Part shown: positions 26,804-35,904 of the stretch, piece by piece
How positions within the stretch are numbered: the first letter of the stretch is position 1
How the letters are laid out: the number at the start of each line of letters is the position of its first letter
DNA from: Bacteriovoracaceae bacterium
GTDB lineage: Bacteria; Bdellovibrionota; Bacteriovoracia; Bacteriovoracales; Bacteriovoracaceae
Reading direction: 5' to 3'
NCBI GenBank assembly: GCA_028101965.1
Contig: JAOHMI010000010.1
Location: 1-56,234, forward strand
DNA length: 56,234 bases
Position numbers and translations under genes: made by a program
The notes under the pieces: model-generated
What the model saw: only the letters and a program-made list of their open reading frames with translations
What the model was told of the DNA's origin: nothing
The model's database searches: none

Positions 26804-27514
26804 CTACACTTTCTCATAATAAAACATATCGTAGTCTTCAATACTCATAGAGTAGTTTAAAAGATTATTAAGAATATTTGCTTGTTGTTGAGGACTCAAG
26901 AAAGATAGAACTTTGTCATAACTCATTTTATTATTAGAGAAAAATTTAACAATATCCTTTTCATCCATATAGCTTCGAAGTAAGAAACAACCTAAGACGA
27001 CATAATCTGCTCTTTCATGCTTAACAGAACCAGCGAATATTATATCCTTCATTGCCAACGAATCATTTAAAATTCCTTGCCCCTGATCGGCCATACCGTC
27101 CAGTCCATTGTATTTAACATCTACGACTTTCAAGTAAAACCCCAGCATAAATAATCGAGAAAGGGAGTCAAAAGTCGAGTCAATGAAAATTTCCTCAAAC
27201 TCCAATAAATCATCGATAGCCTCTATTTCAACATCCCAGTCAAATTTTTGTTTGCATAAAAAATGAAAATAAACGGAAGCTAGTCTTTCCCTTAAAAACT
27301 TCCAACCGGCCATGGAAAGGGCACTTTCTATACTTTTATTTTGAGAATATTCACGTAAGCAGTTATTAACGATAAAACCAAAACCTTTATCATCGTTCAT
27401 TGCCTCCATAATAGGACGATTTTCTGTAACTGTATTAATACCCTTGAAATGAGTTTTTAAAAGTCTAGTAAATGACTTTGGTAATTTAATATAAGGTAAA
27501 TATAATTCCTTCAT
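26804..27514 (-). CDS. Hypothetical protein cotranscribed with CpaF-like ATPase
   Basis: A 236-residue cytoplasmic-looking protein without signal peptide or membrane span, mostly helical and acidic, with a segment of small residues in the middle (GLDGMADQGQGIL) and repeated aromatic residues. I do not recognise it. It starts at ATG 27514, without a clear ribosome site, and ends 4 nt before the ATPase gene. It diverges from the 27598 gene over an 83-bp spacer. The location suggests a link to the ATPase. Confidence 0.65.
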   Translation of the reverse strand: MKELYLPYIKLPKSFTRLLKTHFKGINTVTENRPIMEAMNDDKGFGFIVNNCLREYSQNKSIESALSMAGWKFLRERLASVYFHFLCKQKFDWDVEIEAIDDLLEFEEIFIDSTFDSLSRLFMLGFYLKVVDVKYNGLDGMADQGQGILNDSLAMKDIIFAGSVKHERADYVVLGCFLLRSYMDEKDIVKFFSNNKMSYDKVLSFLSPQQQANILNNLLNYSMSIEDYDMFYYEKV

Positions 27515-27597
27515 AATTATTATTCTAATTTATTGATTATACTCTTATTTAGTGCGGAATATTATGACCTATTAATTAAAAATGAGGCACAAGATTT

Positions 27598-28080
27598 ATG
27601 GCAGGACTTTTTGATACCCTATTAATTCATACTGGCTCCCGATTTGAAATATTTAAAACATTAGAAGAAATGAATTTAGAAAAGCGTCCTTATTTTATCG
27701 AACTTGAAGTTTTTAAATCAGAAGAAGAAAAGATACTAAAGTATATTGAGCAGTTTCTAGTTGGAATATCTTCAAATGTCTTTCCTTATTCAGTGTATGT
27801 TCAGTCTAACCTTAACTATTATTCAAAATATTTTACCGTGGTAAAGAGCTTCCATAGCTGTCCCGCATTTTATCGTAAAAAATCTAAACTTCTCAGTGTG
27901 AAAGAGCAAAAGATTCAAGACAGAATAGAGCTCAAGTTGAGAAAACTAATTAACTTGGGTATCGGTGACAGAAAACAACACATCGAAGCCTATGCAAAGT
28001 TTCACAAAAAACTATATACCCTTTGCGACGAAGGGATCAAACTCGAAAATGTTTTAAAATTGCTAGAAAAAGCAGGTTAA
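27598..28080 (+). CDS. Hypothetical protein
   Basis: A 160-residue protein without signal or membrane span, mixed helical and strand in composition, ending in a helix (LENVLKLLEKAG). I do not recognise the family. GAGG lies about 10 nt before the ATG. It is followed 5 nt later by a second small unknown. Confidence 0.6.
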   Translation: MAGLFDTLLIHTGSRFEIFKTLEEMNLEKRPYFIELEVFKSEEEKILKYIEQFLVGISSNVFPYSVYVQSNLNYYSKYFTVVKSFHSCPAFYRKKSKLLSVKEQKIQDRIELKLRKLINLGIGDRKQHIEAYAKFHKKLYTLCDEGIKLENVLKLLEKAG

Positions 28081-28085
28081 ATTTT

Positions 28086-28424
28086 ATGTCCAACAAACGA
28101 GACGATGACTTTAAAGGTTTCCAGGAAGTGATAAGCGATCTAGATATAAAGGTCTCTGATCCAAGTCCCAAAAAAGGAAAAGCCCAGACTGGATTAGAAT
28201 TACTCTGGTTTTTAGAAAATGAAGAAATTAGGATAGAGAAAATTGGTGATTTATATAACGAAAAAATTGAAAATTTTAAGCTGTATAATTTTACCGATAG
28301 TCTCTGTCATGAACAAATTGAGCATAATAAGAAACTTCGCGAAAGAATCGTTCGAAAAATGTCTCATGAAAGTTCAGGGTATATAAAAAATTTGAATGAA
28401 ATTTTTAAAATAAGATATTCTTAA
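28086..28424 (+). CDS. Hypothetical protein
   Basis: A 112-residue, highly charged protein starting at ATG 28086 (GCAGG about 8 nt upstream). No recognised domain. The 3' end overlaps the converging 571-residue gene by 4 nt. It is probably in one transcript with the gene before it. Confidence 0.55.
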   Translation: MSNKRDDDFKGFQEVISDLDIKVSDPSPKKGKAQTGLELLWFLENEEIRIEKIGDLYNEKIENFKLYNFTDSLCHEQIEHNKKLRERIVRKMSHESSGYIKNLNEIFKIRYS

Positions 28425-30112
28425 CTGTTTAAAATTAATGGCCCACCAAAAAACTCATATTCCGCATCTTCCATTTGTTCAAACTCATAGCCTGTAAAAC
28501 TCTCAATTAATAGCTCACAAAGAAAACTTTCAATCTTCGTAACCTCATTTAATCCATATGTTTTTGTGTATTCTGAAACTAAACTTTGAAGTTTTTCAAA
28601 TGAAGCCCGGTTAAAATCCTTATAATTAAATGAATATACACTAATAAACCCCTTCAAGTTTTCTAAACTTACACCTAGTTTTTTTTGATCAGGATCTTGA
28701 GAAAAATGAAAATTAACAATAGATGAAATCAGAATTGTTTCTAAATTAATATCTTCACAATTATAATTCAAATAATAACTATCATTAATTAAGTTATCAT
28801 CGAGAAGCTTTTGATAAGTCTCTTTAAAGAGAGATACAAAAGGTAAAAACTCATTTGTGAATAAAACTTGTGACTTAAAATCGAGGTATGTCGACAAATC
28901 TTTGATTTCTTTGACTTCGCCTTGAATCCGAATTGAAGGTACTCTTTCATACCAACATTCCAAATTTTTATTAATTAATTCTCCCAGAAACTTTTCATCC
29001 GCCAAATTAAGATCATTTTTAGAGAAACTGGACTTCAATGATTTTTTTTCTAAAAAAACTAGACTTTGCCCTATTTGAAAAAGTTGAAAAAAATCGAAGT
29101 ATTTTAATAAGGCTACCTTTGGCTTATCAGATAAGCTTTGAATATATTCTATTCCTAAATTTAGAAAATTATAAATTTCCTTGTTTAGCTCTCGAATAAC
29201 TTTCATATTACCCAACCCACTATTCGAGGTTACAACAACTGCATTAAAAAGTCGGACGAAATTAAACCTAAAAAATGAACTACTCGCATGACCATCAACT
29301 TTTAGAAGCTCTTTATTTAATGAGTCGTTCGAAATATCATGAAGAGTTAAAAAGTTACCAGGAATAATGTTATTTTGATTAATGACATCTAAGTCTGTAA
29401 TTGAAAAAACTTTTTCTAGTTTTTTCTGAATAAATGAATCAATTCTCTTATAACTTGGAAAGGGAGTTAGTTTTTCAATCGCTTCATAATAATCGACAAA
29501 ACCAAAGTTTCTTAAATTATCATTTTTCCTTCGATAAGATTCTTCCTCGAAGTTAGAATGCTGATCAACTAAAATCTTGAATAAATAAGCATAAGCTTTA
29601 TCTACTCCTAACTCGCCATATATGGTCTTTAATAATAGTTTTAACTGATCTCCATAATCATAGTCCTCGCCATATTCAATCAATAAAAGAGTATCATCTG
29701 TCAGAAAATAGTAATTGTGCTCTGGATATTGAGGGTCTTCCACATCAAAGGTACTAATATGGCAGATACTTTTAAGATAAACAGCAAACTCCTCAGAAAG
29801 TGAGAACTCTGCAATCAGAGGTAAATCTTTAGTACAAATGACCGTTTCAAGCCAATATTCAAATTCTTTTACTGATACAATATCTCGATCCCATAGGTCG
29901 AGTTGACGAAACGCTTCCCGTTGTTCTTGAGAGCTTTTGCTCAGTAATTTGGATGCTTCCTGCGGATTTAGTTGTTTGAAAGCAGTATAGACTGGTTGAA
30001 TCGGTAAAGAGGAAAAGCTGCCCACATCTCTACTTATTGTTTCTAACTCTTTAATTCCAGAATAAGCCTGTGCCTCTTGTTGGAGCTGTTCAATTATATT
30101 TCGATTTCCCAT
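28421..30112 (-). CDS. Large hypothetical protein, resembles DUF6178
   Basis: A 563-residue protein from ATG 30112; the in-frame TTG at 30136 lies in a region without a ribosome site. The pattern LNPQEASKLLSKSSQEQREAF, then FLTDDTLLLIEYG and SYRRKNDNLRNFGF, reminds me of the deltaproteobacterial DUF6178 family, but this is from memory. It lacks a signal peptide or membrane span and is probably cytoplasmic. A 116-residue Lys-rich gene lies 71 nt upstream on the same strand. Confidence 0.65.
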   Translation of the reverse strand: MGNRNIIEQLQQEAQAYSGIKELETISRDVGSFSSLPIQPVYTAFKQLNPQEASKLLSKSSQEQREAFRQLDLWDRDIVSVKEFEYWLETVICTKDLPLIAEFSLSEEFAVYLKSICHISTFDVEDPQYPEHNYYFLTDDTLLLIEYGEDYDYGDQLKLLLKTIYGELGVDKAYAYLFKILVDQHSNFEEESYRRKNDNLRNFGFVDYYEAIEKLTPFPSYKRIDSFIQKKLEKVFSITDLDVINQNNIIPGNFLTLHDISNDSLNKELLKVDGHASSSFFRFNFVRLFNAVVVTSNSGLGNMKVIRELNKEIYNFLNLGIEYIQSLSDKPKVALLKYFDFFQLFQIGQSLVFLEKKSLKSSFSKNDLNLADEKFLGELINKNLECWYERVPSIRIQGEVKEIKDLSTYLDFKSQVLFTNEFLPFVSLFKETYQKLLDDNLINDSYYLNYNCEDINLETILISSIVNFHFSQDPDQKKLGVSLENLKGFISVYSFNYKDFNRASFEKLQSLVSEYTKTYGLNEVTKIESFLCELLIESFTGYEFEQMEDAEYEFFGGPLILNS

Positions 30113-30183
30113 CAGGCAGGTATATAATAAATGCAATTTAATTTCAATATAACTTACTTTATTCTGACTGAATTTACTTGAAA

Positions 30184-30534
30184 CTACCCCTGGGCAAGGA
30201 TTTTATTCAAAACTTCTCTCTCTTTCGGATTAAAAGAAAATCCATTATTCTGTATAAGCCCTTTTAGCTTCTCTTTTGTAACAGGGTTCTTTGGATCATT
30301 TTGTAGATGCTCTGGTTTTTTTTCATCACCAATAACCATCAATTTTTTTTTCGCTGCCTCTGAGATTTTAGCTTTTTCCTGCACTTCCTTATTCTTTACT
30401 TGTGCTGATTCAAACTTTTCGCCGAACTTCTCCCGTAGCTTTTTCTCAGTCGCTAAATTCCGAGAGCCCTGCTTTCGCTTCTTTTGGGCCAGCTGAGCCA
30501 TATTTTTAGAATTTCGTACTTGGGCTATATCCAC
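30184..30534 (-). CDS. Small lysine-rich hypothetical protein
   Basis: A 116-residue protein, Lys/Gln/Glu-rich, with GTG start at 30534 and an AAGGA site about 7 nt upstream. The composition suggests a helical or partly disordered protein. It is not recognised. Likely cotranscribed with the DUF6178-like gene downstream. Confidence 0.55.
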   Translation of the reverse strand: MDIAQVRNSKNMAQLAQKKRKQGSRNLATEKKLREKFGEKFESAQVKNKEVQEKAKISEAAKKKLMVIGDEKKPEHLQNDPKNPVTKEKLKGLIQNNGFSFNPKEREVLNKILAQG

Positions 30535-30629
30535 ATTAGTCCTTTAAATCCTATAATCCTTACACTATTATAATAAAAAAAGGTAAAACTTGAGTACTAT
30601 TGGAACTTATTGAACAATTGGAAAAAATT

Positions 30630-31286
30630 ATGTTTCTTGAGCTTTCTACACCGATTTCATTTTCAGAGCTAAGGTATAAATTCCCTCAAATAAATACAAT
30701 CATTTGGGACCTCGATGGCACAATTGCAAACTCTGAACCAATGCATATGCGAGCTATTTGGTCAGCAATCGAAAATCATCAAGGAAAGATAAAAACCTCA
30801 TATTCCTTTGACGATCTTTGTCATGACTCCATTGGTCTGAATGATCGAAGTATATTTGAATCATTATTGAATAAAAAAATAATCTCTAAACCGATTAATT
30901 TCCAAGATTTCCTCGATCTTAAAATTGATCTTTTTCATGAAGAACTAAAGAGTACATATCCAAATGAAATTATTGATCTAAAAATTCAAAATTTAATTAA
31001 AAATTTTAAAGAAAACAGTGCTCTTAAGCAAGCTTTGGTCACCAACTCAGATCGAAAATCTTGTCTAAATGTTTTAAAGAAACTTGAAATTGATGACTGT
31101 TTTGATTTCATTATCACTTTAGACGATATGAAAAACCCGAAGCCTGATCCTGAAGGTTATAATCACATTCAGAAACTTTTGCAAAATGAATGGGAAAACA
31201 CTTTTATATTTGAAGATTCTCAAGCGGGACTACAAGCAGCTCAGAAAACTCCAGCAAATGTTGTAAAAGTAAATTGGTACAATTAA
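30630..31286 (+). CDS. HAD-superfamily hydrolase, beta-phosphoglucomutase-like
   Basis: HAD motif I is IIWDLDGTIANSE (nucleophile and acid Asp), motif II ALVTNSDR, Lys in KNPKPDPEGY, and motif IV FEDSQAGLQAA. The cap with four or more helices lies between motifs I and II, as in subfamily I phosphatases such as phosphoglycolate phosphatase and beta-phosphoglucomutase. Substrate cannot be assigned. Start is ATG 30630 (218 residues), with GGAA upstream; TTG 30600 in frame is the alternative. Confidence 0.8.
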   Translation: MFLELSTPISFSELRYKFPQINTIIWDLDGTIANSEPMHMRAIWSAIENHQGKIKTSYSFDDLCHDSIGLNDRSIFESLLNKKIISKPINFQDFLDLKIDLFHEELKSTYPNEIIDLKIQNLIKNFKENSALKQALVTNSDRKSCLNVLKKLEIDDCFDFIITLDDMKNPKPDPEGYNHIQKLLQNEWENTFIFEDSQAGLQAAQKTPANVVKVNWYN

Positions 31287-31526
31287 TTTAGCCCATTGCC
31301 AGCTTAAATCTAATTAGTTGATTTTGTTTTTACCATTTATATAAATATAATCTTTGATTTTGCTACTTACCCAATTAATTTTTTATGTTCCGATTACTTG
31401 CCTCAAATACCTACTTAAAAGTTAACTTACGTCAATAGGTTGTTTAATAAGATTTATCTCCTCCCTATTCATAAAGTCACGTCTACAAGTATCTAGAAGG
31501 TATGGTTTTATACAGCGAGGTTCCCC

Positions 31527-31844
31527 ATGAATTACACAAAATTAGCATTCACCGCAAATCTCATATTTGCATTCAATTTATTCCCCCAATCAAATAGTCA
31601 TTATACTGACCGATATGAAAAATTAGGAATCGACTTAGCAGAGCGCTTTCACCAGGAAGTTGGTAAACTTAGAAATCACAATTGTAAGGAAGATGAAAAT
31701 AAGTCGATTTTAGAATGTACGTTCAAATATGATTTACCTGAAGGTGAATGCTACTTCGGTCACTTTAAAGCGAAAGCAAATTATTTGATATTAGTCAATG
31801 GTCACTATTCATACTCCCATCATTCACTTAATTGGGAACGTTAA
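31527..31844 (+). CDS. Small secreted hypothetical protein
   Basis: A 105-residue protein with a signal-like N-terminus (LAFTANLIFAFNLFPQSNS) and a His/Tyr-rich mature chain with three cysteines (about residues 53, 64, 74). GAGG lies 6 nt before the ATG. It converges with the TRAP large permease gene. Not recognised. Confidence 0.55.
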   Translation: MNYTKLAFTANLIFAFNLFPQSNSHYTDRYEKLGIDLAERFHQEVGKLRNHNCKEDENKSILECTFKYDLPEGECYFGHFKAKANYLILVNGHYSYSHHSLNWER

Positions 31845-31880
31845 TTTACTCCAATATCAAAAACTAAGTAATGTGATTAT

Positions 31881-33149
31881 TTATCGAACTAAGAATAGAC
31901 TCAAGTCTTCAAAGAAAGTAATAATTAATAAACCAATAATTAAGGTGATGAGGAATGGAAATGAGACTTTATATAAATCAACAATTGACCGATTAAACCT
32001 AAAGCTTGAAATAAAAAGGTTAATTCCAACTGGCGGAGTTAAAAAACCTATTTCAAGATTTGTGAGAAAGATAATCGCCAAATGAATTGGATCAATTCCG
32101 TACTGCTCTGCGAGTGGAATAATTATAGGCACGACAACGATAATTGCCGAAAAAATATCCATAAGAGCGCCAATGATCAGCAAAAAGATATTTAAGACAA
32201 TAAGAAATTGCCACTTACTTTCCACAACACTTTCGACTAATATAAAAATCTTTTGAGGTATCTCTTCATCAATTAAATAATTTGTAAATCCAAGCGCGCA
32301 ACAAAGAATCATCAAGATTGAACCAATCAGACTCATTGATTCTTTTATGATTTTTGGAAAATGTAGCTTTAAACTAACATCTTTTAAAATAACCACTTCA
32401 ACTAGAAATACATAAACTAATATTAGTGTGGCGGTCTCAGTTACTGTAGTAAACCCACCATAGATCGCTGTTAAAACGATAAATGGAAGAGGAAGCTCAT
32501 ATCTAGCACTCCATAAAGCTGCTTTAATTTCAGTTAAAGTATAGGTCTTCTTTTCAATTGTTTTATCCTGAACTGGCCGGCGTAATATTGAATATCCATA
32601 AAGTAGAAGAATTAAAATTATGCCTGGAATAATCCCCGCTAGAAATAATTTATCAATATCGACATTTCCTATAATTCCATAAAGAATCAATGGAAGTGAA
32701 GGCGGGAAAAGTAAACCAAGAGAGCCAGAGGTGGTAATTAGTCCAACACTGAAGTCATCTGAGTATTTCTCTTTTTGCAATATAGGATAAATGATCCCAC
32801 CTAAAGCAATAATAGTGATTCCGCTTGCTCCGGTAAAGGCAGTGAAAAAGGCACAGACAATTAAAGAGACTAAGGCAACTGAAGATGGGATAAAACTAGT
32901 AACACTCTCAACGGCCTTAAAAATACGCTGAGGAGCTTTTGATTCAGAAATGATATACCCAGCTAAAGTAAACAATGGAATCGTTAGTATCGTTGGTGCA
33001 GATGCAAGTCGATAAAGCTCGATTATTACCGCAGCACTTTCCACTTCAGCAAAGTAAAAAAGTAAAAGTGCAAGGATTCCCATAACCAGGAAGAGTGGAA
33101 GTCCAATACCTGCTAAAAATAAAACGAGTCCGACGCTTAATGCTTCCAT
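31881..33149 (-). CDS. dctM: TRAP transporter large membrane subunit
   Basis: A 422-residue, about 12-span protein. It matches TRAP large subunits from the start (GLVLFLAGIGLPLFLVMGILALLL), through GASGITIIALGGIIYPIL and the PPSLPLILYGI motif, to NLEIGFLTPPVGINLF. It forms the transport channel with DctQ, driven by the sodium gradient. It is the last gene of the tatT-dctP-dctQ-dctM run and starts 1 nt after dctQ. Confidence 0.93.
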   Translation of the reverse strand: MEALSVGLVLFLAGIGLPLFLVMGILALLLFYFAEVESAAVIIELYRLASAPTILTIPLFTLAGYIISESKAPQRIFKAVESVTSFIPSSVALVSLIVCAFFTAFTGASGITIIALGGIIYPILQKEKYSDDFSVGLITTSGSLGLLFPPSLPLILYGIIGNVDIDKLFLAGIIPGIILILLLYGYSILRRPVQDKTIEKKTYTLTEIKAALWSARYELPLPFIVLTAIYGGFTTVTETATLILVYVFLVEVVILKDVSLKLHFPKIIKESMSLIGSILMILCCALGFTNYLIDEEIPQKIFILVESVVESKWQFLIVLNIFLLIIGALMDIFSAIIVVVPIIIPLAEQYGIDPIHLAIIFLTNLEIGFLTPPVGINLFISSFRFNRSIVDLYKVSFPFLITLIIGLLIITFFEDLSLFLVR

Positions 33150-33150
33150 A

Positions 33151-33639
33151 TTACTGCTTTGTACTTCCTATGACCGCCTTAATTAAAAACCGACAGCCCA
33201 ATAAAGTGAATCCTAAGATTACCCCCACTATTAGGTGAGAACTATGAATACCTAGAAATTCTTCTTTCCCAAACTCCATTTCCATTAAAAACATTTCGTA
33301 GCTAGCAAAACCTAGCCAGACTATGATTAAGAATGAAATAAATGAAATAAAACGGAAAAGAATATCGTTTAAGTTTTCCTTGTTCATTTTTTTCAAAAAA
33401 ATGGGAACGATATCAATTTTAATATGATTTTCCATTCCTGTTGCGAGAGTAGCTCCAAGAAAAGCACTATAGAATACCAAGTGACGCAAAAGTGGATCAA
33501 CCCATGTGATGGTCATTCCTATCCAACGAAAAGTAATAGATAAAACTGAGAATACCGCAATATTGACAATAACAATAGTGAGTAACACATATGTAAAGGT
33601 ATGGATTTTAGAATCAATTTTTTTTAAAATAGAAATCAA
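33151..33639 (-). CDS. dctQ: TRAP transporter small membrane subunit
   Basis: A 162-residue protein with four predicted spans and the RWIGMTITWVDPLLRHLVFYSAFLGA motif of TRAP small subunits. It partners DctM and lies between dctP and dctM in the same transcript. Sequence conservation in this subunit is low, so the call rests on motif and context. Confidence 0.88.
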   Translation of the reverse strand: MISILKKIDSKIHTFTYVLLTIVIVNIAVFSVLSITFRWIGMTITWVDPLLRHLVFYSAFLGATLATGMENHIKIDIVPIFLKKMNKENLNDILFRFISFISFLIIVWLGFASYEMFLMEMEFGKEEFLGIHSSHLIVGVILGFTLLGCRFLIKAVIGSTKQ

Positions 33640-33647
33640 TGTTCTTC

Positions 33648-34628
33648 CTATTTTCTAATCTTGTTAAATTTATCAATGATTGACTTAGAAAGAACTTTTC
33701 CTTCTAGTTTTTTAATGACACTTGTTCGAATTTTCTCAGCTTGTTGAGTTTCTGATTTTGGAAAATCAATAAACTTAATCCCAACTTCTTTTAGTTTCTT
33801 CAATGCAGCATCATTTTCTTTTTTACTTTGAGCATTAGCATTGGCTGCAATTTCTTTCGCCATATTACGTAGAATAACTTGGTCTTCTTTTTTTATCTTA
33901 TTGAAGGATTTTTTCGAAAGAACTAAAGCCCCAATTGAGTAAGCCGCAGGTACATTTACTAAATACTTAACCTTCGTATGCCACTGTAAAGCAATAATCC
34001 CTAAAGGTGGTCCATAAGTCGCTTCAATGATTCCACTTGATAAACTAGGTAAAACATCCGGAAGAGCAAGAGGAACCGTTACACAGCCCAACTCTTTCAT
34101 CATGGCATTTACAATTTGATCTCCTTCCCAGGACCAAATTTTAACTTTATTTAACTGTTTAATATTTTCTATTTTCTTTGTGGATATAAGGTATACTTCC
34201 CCGAGAAGAAAAAATCCTAAAGAAACAAATCCTTTCTTATCTAGTATTTGCTCAAAATCTTTTTCAAAAGTAGGAAGAGACTTTCCAAGTAGATTTGGTT
34301 TATTCATATAATTGAAAGGTAGTTCCATTACCCTTAAATCACCTTGGATATCTCCAAGTGTTTTTCCAGTAAAGAAGCTACCGTGCATTTGCCCGATACG
34401 AATCTTTTTAAGAACAACAGGCTCATCTCCACTAATTCCACCGTAGTAAACTTTAAACTGTACTCTACCTTCGGTCTTTTTTTTAATTTTCTTACTTAGA
34501 TCGCTAACCGCATTCGCCAGAGTTGTTCCTTTTGGAGCAAGGACAGATATTTTATATTTTTTAGCAAAAACGGCAGAGTTAAATAATAATAATACTGCTG
34601 CCAATGCTATTATTTTTAAAAATTTCAT
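33648..34628 (-). CDS. dctP: TRAP transporter substrate-binding protein
   Basis: A 326-residue periplasmic protein with a signal peptide (IIALAAVLLLFNSAVFA). DctP features include the GRVQFKVYYGGISGDEP segment and the conserved LPDVLPSLSSGIIEATYGPP stretch. It binds a solute and delivers it to DctQM. In TatT-linked systems the ligand is thought to be hydrophobic; the ligand here is unknown. Confidence 0.9.
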   Translation of the reverse strand: MKFLKIIALAAVLLLFNSAVFAKKYKISVLAPKGTTLANAVSDLSKKIKKKTEGRVQFKVYYGGISGDEPVVLKKIRIGQMHGSFFTGKTLGDIQGDLRVMELPFNYMNKPNLLGKSLPTFEKDFEQILDKKGFVSLGFFLLGEVYLISTKKIENIKQLNKVKIWSWEGDQIVNAMMKELGCVTVPLALPDVLPSLSSGIIEATYGPPLGIIALQWHTKVKYLVNVPAAYSIGALVLSKKSFNKIKKEDQVILRNMAKEIAANANAQSKKENDAALKKLKEVGIKFIDFPKSETQQAEKIRTSVIKKLEGKVLSKSIIDKFNKIRK

Positions 34629-34644
34629 TTTTCACACCTTAATT

Positions 34645-35601
34645 TTAAAAAAGATCATTCTCAAATTTCTTTATCACTTGGTATCTTTTATGAGCAATTG
34701 AATTGAACAAATTATACACAGACTTATGTGATTCTTTCTTACCTTTTATTCTATCAAAAATATTTCTTTGATTAAAAGTATGGAATTCTTTTTCCAAATC
34801 TTCCATAATACTCTCGTACTCCTCTTCCATCATATGAGGGATAATAAGGTATTGTAAAAACTGGACTCTTCCAAGTAGGTTTTGTGGATTTTTACGAATA
34901 AATTTACGAAAGTACTTCTTTGCCTTTTCTACGTCTCCCCCTAAAAGGGCTGGCTTAGTAGCTTCAAAAGTTCCATGATAAAGAAGGCACCCATCAAAAG
35001 CAATTTTGGGATCTTTTTCGCAAACCCAATCCATAACAGAAGCAACTTTATTTAGATCCGCCATAAGAGATATATCCGTTCTCTGAAGATTAATTAACGA
35101 ACCCCACGACTGTGCAAAATAAAAGACTAACTCATAATCTTTTTTGCTTAAATTTGAGTTTAATTCACTAATAATGGGTCCAGATTTTTTACTAGTTAAA
35201 ATTTTTCTTGTATCCACCCCTCTAGCCTTAAGGTAATCAAATCCATACCCAAGAGCACGTTCATAAAAGGCTATAGCGCGTGTACGGTTTGGCCGAACTT
35301 CCTTTTCAGCAAGTACTTCAAATAGATCTTTCGTCTCATAAACAGCGTAAGCATACCCAGAGAACCCTTTAGTTAAAACAAAGAGTATTTCTTCGTTATC
35401 CGGATCAACGGAGTGAATTGATTCAACAAACTTCAAGTTAGCAAGAGATGATTCTTCAAAGTAGTCCCAATCTCTTTCAAGAAGTGATTGATCATGACTT
35501 TCATAAATAATTGAGCTTGTAGTACTAATGCCAACTTTTTTTATTGTTGAACAAGATGCTAAGAAAAAAATTGAAATTATTAAGGAAAAATTTTTACCCA
35601 T
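34645..35601 (-). CDS. TatT-like TRAP-associated lipoprotein
   Basis: A 318-residue lipoprotein with lipobox LASC (Cys17) from ATG 35601; a ribosome site GAGGAG lies 11 nt upstream, and the GTG at 35625 would put it inside the gene. The Leu/Ala-rich helical chain is consistent with TPR-like repeats, as in Treponema TatT, a trimeric protein paired with a DctP-like binding protein. The order tatT-dctP-dctQ-dctM here supports the call, since tatT precedes dctP in T. pallidum. The gene lies upstream in the same run. Confidence 0.8.
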   Translation of the reverse strand: MGKNFSLIISIFFLASCSTIKKVGISTTSSIIYESHDQSLLERDWDYFEESSLANLKFVESIHSVDPDNEEILFVLTKGFSGYAYAVYETKDLFEVLAEKEVRPNRTRAIAFYERALGYGFDYLKARGVDTRKILTSKKSGPIISELNSNLSKKDYELVFYFAQSWGSLINLQRTDISLMADLNKVASVMDWVCEKDPKIAFDGCLLYHGTFEATKPALLGGDVEKAKKYFRKFIRKNPQNLLGRVQFLQYLIIPHMMEEEYESIMEDLEKEFHTFNQRNIFDRIKGKKESHKSVYNLFNSIAHKRYQVIKKFENDLF

Positions 35602-35738
35602 GACAATTTTAACTCCTCTAATCACTTTTATATTTTCAGCTAGTTAGCTATGACTTAAATAAATATCGTTTTGCTAGAAGCTTTAGGATGTCTAAATATT
35701 CTAGTATTCTTTATTTTCTTCGAAAATTCAATATATTA

Positions 35739-35747
35739 TGGTATAAT
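35739..35747 (+). promoter_or_regulatory. Extended -10 promoter
   Basis: TGGTATAAT is a perfect extended -10 (TG, one base, TATAAT). The -35 at 35719-35724 (TTCGAA, 17-bp spacing) is weak, as is usual for such promoters. Transcription would start near 35754, about 150 nt before the ATG at 35905. Confidence 0.65.
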
Positions 35748-35753
35748 CCGATG

Positions 35754-35904
35754 GTATATTAACTTTTCGAGGCAATGAATGTCTCATAACAAAGTAATCA
35801 GGAGCTAAGTATTGGACTATCCCGATAGCATGGCCTGATCTAAATTTTAGACTCTCATCTATTTAGAGCTTAAATTTGGATTAAGACTAAAAGTGAGAGA
35901 ACTT
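35754..35904 (+). promoter_or_regulatory. Structured leader RNA candidate (three hairpins)
   Basis: Three hairpins follow in sequence. Hairpin 1: GAGGCA (35769-35774) with TGTCTC (35780-35785). Hairpin 2: TCAGG (35798-35802)/CCTGA (35834-35838), GCTA (35804-35807)/TAGC (35826-35829), TTGG (35812-35815)/CCGA (35822-35825). Hairpin 3: AAATTT (35842-35847)/AAATTT (35872-35877), with AG/CT and CTCT (35852-35855)/AGAG (35865-35868). I match it to no known riboswitch. It could be a regulatory leader, a small RNA or chance pairing. Confidence 0.4.

Larger units (their letters stand above)
35602..35904. other. Divergent spacer with promoter and structured leader
   Basis: The 303 bp between tatT and the small plus-strand gene contain the extended -10 and three hairpins described separately. 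No other gene is convincing here. Confidence 0.6.

Noticed and set aside
31798-32085. Plus-strand frame of 95 codons
   Set aside because: It runs antisense through the conserved end of dctM and overlaps the small secreted gene; no ribosome site.
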